Source: Chryseobacterium scophthalmum
GTDB taxonomy: Bacteria; Bacteroidota; Bacteroidia; Flavobacteriales; Weeksellaceae
Assembly (NCBI RefSeq): GCF_900143185.1
Contig: NZ_FSRQ01000001.1
Coordinates: forward strand, 1,984,001 to 2,048,000
Length of the DNA stretch: 64,000 nt
Direction of reading: 5' to 3'
Position numbers and translations under genes: made by a program. The notes under the pieces are model-generated. The model ran no database searches, had not been told where the DNA came from, and saw only the letters and a list, made by a program, of their open reading frames with translations. Each line of letters starts with the position of its first letter. Position 1 is the first letter of the stretch. Below are positions 60,791 to 64,000 of the stretch, in pieces.

Positions 60791-60991
60791 GCAACAAAGG
60801 TGAGAAAAATATTTGAATTACAAATAATAAATTAAAAAATATTTATGTTAATTATTGTTTCTTTATGAAACATAGTTGTTTTTCTATTGTGAAAAAAATT
60901 CTTTCAAGTACTATATTTTAACTATTTTAATTAATTTTTTAAATTAAAAATCAAAAATAAATTAAAAATATAAATTATTTATAGATTTTTA

Positions 60992-61022
60992 TTGCAATTT
61001 TTAAACCACATACTTAGTTTTG
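60992..61022 (+). promoter_or_regulatory. asnB promoter
   Basis: TTG (60992-60994), 20 bp, TAGTTTTG (61015-61022), followed by a short leader of about 11 nt before the ATG at 61040. It supports the downstream start over the longer frame beginning at 60992. Confidence 0.5.
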
Positions 61023-61039
61023 TATCAAATAAATATAAC

Positions 61040-62707
61040 ATGTGTGGAATCGTTTGCTTATTTGACGCAAAACAGTCAACCGAAATACTAAGACCTCAGG
61101 TTCTTGAAATGTCTAAAAAAATCCGTCACCGTGGTCCCGATTGGAGTGGAGTTTTTCAAAGTGAAAAAGTTGTTTTTTCTCATGAAAGACTTGCTATCGT
61201 AGATCCGGCTTCCGGAAAACAACCTCTATTTTCAAAAGATGGAAAAATTGTACTTGCCGTAAACGGTGAAATTTATAACCACAGAGAATTAAAAAAAGAA
61301 TTCCCTGATTATGAATTTCAAACCGAGTCTGACTGCGAAGTCATTATTGCTCTTTACCAGAAATACGGAAAAGATTTTATTGAAAAACTTAACGGTATTT
61401 TTGCTTTTGCATTATACGACATTGAAAATAACACTTACCTCATTGCAAGAGATCATATGGGAATTTGCCCGCTTTATCAAGGTTGGGACAGAGAAGGAAA
61501 TTATTACGTTGCTTCAGAATTGAAAGCTTTAGAAGGAATCTGCAAAAAAATTGAAACTTTTTTACCAGGACATTATTTATATAGTATTGAAGGACACGAA
61601 CTTCAGCAATGGTACAAAAGAGACTGGGAAAACTTCGATGCTGTAAAAGATAATGTTACAGATATTCAGGCTATCAGAAAAGGACTGGAAGATGCCGTTC
61701 ACAGACAATTGATGAGTGATGTTCCTTATGGAGTTCTGCTTTCAGGAGGTTTAGACTCATCTATTATTTCTGCCGTTACCGCAAAATTTGCAAGACAGAG
61801 AATAGAAAGTGGCGATACTCAAGAAGCGTGGTATCCAAGATTGCATAGTTTTGCCGTTGGATTGGTTGGTTCTCCTGATTTGGCTGCAGCGAAAAAAGCT
61901 GCAGAACATATAGGTTCTATTCATCATGAAGTTAACTTTACCGTTCAGGAAGGCTTAGATGCGATCCGTGACGTGATTTATCATTTGGAAACTTATGATG
62001 TGACAACAATTCGAGCTTCCACTCCGATGTACCTTTTAGCTAGAGTCATAAAATCTATGGGAATCAAAATGGTACTTTCTGGTGAAGGTGCAGATGAATT
62101 ATTTGGTGGATATTTATATTTCCATAAAGCTCCGAATGCAAAAGAATTTCACGATGAAACGGTAAGAAAACTTAGCAAACTTCACTTATATGATTGTTTA
62201 AGAGCCAACAAAGCATTGATGAGTTGGGGAATTGAAGGCAGAGTTCCGTTTTTGGATAAAGAATTTATGGATATTGCGATGAATGTAAACCCGGAAGATA
62301 AAATGATTCGCAAAGAAGAAGGAAAAATTGAAAAATGGGTTTTAAGAAAAGCATTCGAAGATCTTTTACCTGAATCTATTGCTTGGAGACAGAAAGAACA
62401 GTTCTCAGACGGAGTTGGTTATTCATGGATCGACACTTTAAAAGATATTGCCGAAAAATATGTTACTGATGAAATGATGGCGAATGCGAAATTCAAATTT
62501 CCTTTAAACACACCGCAAAATAAAGAAGAATATCGCTACAGAACAATTTTTGAAGAGCATTTCCCAAGTGAAACTGCGGCTGCAACAGTTCCTTCGGTTC
62601 CTTCAGTTGCGTGCTCCACTCCTATCGCATTAGAATGGGATGAAGCATTTAAAAAGATGAACGACCCAAGTGGAAGAGCCGTAAAAGTGCACGAAACTTC
62701 TTATTAA
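61040..62707 (+). CDS. asnB: Asparagine synthetase B (glutamine-hydrolysing)
   Basis: Enzyme of 555 aa making asparagine from aspartate, glutamine and ATP. Met is followed by catalytic Cys2 (MCGIV). The glutaminase domain covers about 1-200 (RHRGPDWSG, VNGEIYNH), and the synthetase domain has the ATP loop SGGLDSS (about 236) and GEGADELFGGY. The start at the CGIV Met is required for activity. Confidence 0.94.
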   Translation: MCGIVCLFDAKQSTEILRPQVLEMSKKIRHRGPDWSGVFQSEKVVFSHERLAIVDPASGKQPLFSKDGKIVLAVNGEIYNHRELKKEFPDYEFQTESDCEVIIALYQKYGKDFIEKLNGIFAFALYDIENNTYLIARDHMGICPLYQGWDREGNYYVASELKALEGICKKIETFLPGHYLYSIEGHELQQWYKRDWENFDAVKDNVTDIQAIRKGLEDAVHRQLMSDVPYGVLLSGGLDSSIISAVTAKFARQRIESGDTQEAWYPRLHSFAVGLVGSPDLAAAKKAAEHIGSIHHEVNFTVQEGLDAIRDVIYHLETYDVTTIRASTPMYLLARVIKSMGIKMVLSGEGADELFGGYLYFHKAPNAKEFHDETVRKLSKLHLYDCLRANKALMSWGIEGRVPFLDKEFMDIAMNVNPEDKMIRKEEGKIEKWVLRKAFEDLLPESIAWRQKEQFSDGVGYSWIDTLKDIAEKYVTDEMMANAKFKFPLNTPQNKEEYRYRTIFEEHFPSETAAATVPSVPSVACSTPIALEWDEAFKKMNDPSGRAVKVHETSY

Positions 62708-62724
62708 AATCTATAAAATTTATC

Positions 62725-62750
62725 AATCCTGTATTCGTACAGGATTTTTT
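62725..62750 (+). terminator. Terminator of asnB
   Basis: A perfect 9-bp stem AATCCTGTA (62725-62733) / TACAGGATT (62738-62746) has a TTCG tetraloop and a T run, 18 bp past the stop. Confidence 0.88.
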
Positions 62751-62851
62751 ATTCAATAAAATCAATAATATTTGCATAATTTAACTAAGTATTAAACTTA
62801 TTATCTAATAAATAATTATATTTGGAAAATAAAAATAATCTCTGTTGTAAA

Positions 62852-63667
62852 ATGAAAAGAAACATTACTATTTTTTTTGCTTTACTGTGTACAAGCTTAG
62901 CTTTCGGACAAGGTAAATACGGAAAAGTTCTCAATTCTAAAAAACTAGCTCTTTCTTATAAAACTGTAAAACCTGTTGATAAAGACGATTATTATCAGCA
63001 ATATTATTGGTTGGTAAAAGCTGAACAGCTTAAAACATATCCTCACCTTGCTGATGTAAAACCTGTTGTTTTATACAACTTTGTGAAAAAAGTAAACCCT
63101 CAAAATCCTACAAAAAAATTGGACGACAGAGGAAAAGAGCTTAGACATACCGCAGAATTATCTCTAGACCAATATTTCAAAAACAAAAATTTCCAGAATA
63201 ATGCAGTTTTGCTTTATAACCTGGAAACGTATGTAGATCCTTCACAGGGAGAATATTTTACAAAAGTAGATGCTGAAAAAATCAAGCAATTGGTTCCTAA
63301 AGAATTTTTCGGATTTGCTTCTTTAAACAAAAAAACTAAAGAAGAAACCAATTACTATCTTTGGGTTGACAAGAAAAATGATAAATTTAAAATTGTTGAC
63401 ATCATTCCAAATGAAAAAGACAATGCTAAATTTTACGCTTCTGTAAAACAGTATCTTCCGAAGTATAAGTTTGAAAGAAAATATATGCCTACGGTAAAAA
63501 AAGGAAGCAAAGCTGACAAAACAGACAAAGATTTCTTCTACATTATGCCTTTTGAGCAAAATAAAGATAACATCGAATACAAAACAGAAGATTTTGAAAC
63601 ATTCATCCTAAGCCAGGTAAAAAGAGAAGGTGAAGCATGGATCGGAGTAGAAAAACCGAGAAAATAA
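62852..63667 (+). CDS. Exported hypothetical protein
   Basis: Not recognised. It is 271 aa from MKRNITIFFALL, with a signal peptide ending LAFGQ; a TTG-started longer frame from 62822 would spoil the signal peptide. It is rich in Lys and Tyr, with an alpha/beta pattern and no visible motif. It is a single gene with its own terminator. Confidence 0.65.
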   Translation: MKRNITIFFALLCTSLAFGQGKYGKVLNSKKLALSYKTVKPVDKDDYYQQYYWLVKAEQLKTYPHLADVKPVVLYNFVKKVNPQNPTKKLDDRGKELRHTAELSLDQYFKNKNFQNNAVLLYNLETYVDPSQGEYFTKVDAEKIKQLVPKEFFGFASLNKKTKEETNYYLWVDKKNDKFKIVDIIPNEKDNAKFYASVKQYLPKYKFERKYMPTVKKGSKADKTDKDFFYIMPFEQNKDNIEYKTEDFETFILSQVKREGEAWIGVEKPRK

Positions 63668-63685
63668 AAAAGTTAATCTTTTAAT

Positions 63686-63720
63686 AAAAGCCCCGAAAAA
63701 CAATATTTTCGGGGCTTTTT
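63686..63720. terminator. Strong terminator
   Basis: A perfect 14-bp stem AAAAGCCCCGAAAA (63686-63699) / TTTTCGGGGCTTTT (63706-63719) has a 6-nt loop, giving A and T runs on both sides, so it can work in both directions. Confidence 0.9.
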
Positions 63721-63754
63721 CATTTATATTAGCGACAATAAAACTCACTTAAAT

Positions 63755-64000
63755 ATGAAAATAAAATCATGTTTTTTCTCATTATTTTTATTCGGAATTT
63801 TCTCAGCTCAATCTTATAAAGCTGTTTATGATTTCAAATGGAAACCTCAGAAAAATGCAACCGAATATTTGCATGAAGATTTTGCTTTGCTAATCAATGA
63901 AAATAAATCATCAGATTTTCTTTCTTATATTAAATTCAAAAATGATTCTACAAAAACTAAAACCGTAAAAGACTTTAAAAAAATTGGACAGGGAAGCATG
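63755..64000 (+). CDS. GLPGLI-family protein, 5' part only
   Basis: The 82 codons visible before the window end start MKIKSCFFSLFLFGIFSAQ (signal peptide) and continue SYKAVYDFKWKPQKNATEYLHE, the usual start of GLPGLI-family exported proteins of Flavobacteriia. The gene runs off the window and its function is unknown. Confidence 0.65.
   Translation, partial: MKIKSCFFSLFLFGIFSAQSYKAVYDFKWKPQKNATEYLHEDFALLINENKSSDFLSYIKFKNDSTKTKTVKDFKKIGQGSM

Noticed and set aside
60768..60803. 11-residue frame MMKKNYFEQQR behind a perfect AAGGAGG
   Set aside because: It was attractive as a leader peptide of asnB, but asnB has its own promoter at 60992-61022, and the hairpin works better as a minus-strand terminator. 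It is kept only as an alternative in the small-RNA finding.

Overview
The window looks like a Flavobacteriia genome, family Weeksellaceae (Elizabethkingia or Chryseobacterium type). It is AT-rich, its promoters fit the Bacteroidetes pattern (TTG / TAnnTTTG), and it carries Bacteroidetes-only families (TraE-TraQ, RteC, DUF1896, DUF3945, GLPGLI) plus a PNGase F-like glycosidase. Assignments are read by eye from protein motifs; no database search was run.

From about position 38 to about 52711 lies an apparently complete integrative and conjugative element (ICE) of the CTnDOT / Bacteroidetes tra type. Its left end has an IntDOT-like integrase, then ssb, a DUF932 protein, an Api92-like protein, an unknown gene, an orphan receiver protein and two excisionase-like HTH genes. 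The transfer machinery is traE-traQ (18328 down to 9260, minus strand), traA-traD (25030 down to 23174, minus strand) and mobABC (25712-29542, plus strand), with a hairpin-rich oriT candidate just before mobA. The right part holds two RteC-like regulators, a 1793-residue methylase-helicase, DUF1896, topoisomerase III, DUF3945 and two more HTH genes.

Three cargo blocks sit in this backbone. First, 6745-8778 encodes a lone GHKL ATPase with a C-terminal PD-(D/E)XK-like motif, a candidate single-gene defence protein. Second, 18520-23160 is a Gabija-like pair (OLD-family ATPase/TOPRIM nuclease plus UvrD-like helicase) with a DUF5710 third gene, inserted between traD and traE. Third, 29686-40031 is a metal efflux block with a His-rich lipoprotein, HupE, a CzcA fused to its outer-membrane channel, CzcB, DUF6122, bestrophin and an MFS transporter.

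The most striking unexplained signal is a 25-bp motif of GGC/GTC boxes repeated every 10 bp. It occurs once upstream of each of six ICE operons (traE-Q, traA-D, DUF1896-helicase, DUF3945-topB and both HTH pairs), and in four of them it lies exactly 28 or 38 bp from a recognisable -7 box. This looks like one shared operator controlling the whole transfer programme. Several ICE leaders are also strongly structured (5651-5880, 1440-1800, 25050-25350).

From about 52712 to the end is ordinary chromosome: pheS, a small membrane protein, YceI, an ABC ATPase, yjdM, an RsmB-type methyltransferase, a PNGase F-like protein, asnB, and exported proteins of unknown role, ending in a truncated GLPGLI gene. 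No tRNA, rRNA or CRISPR array was seen.
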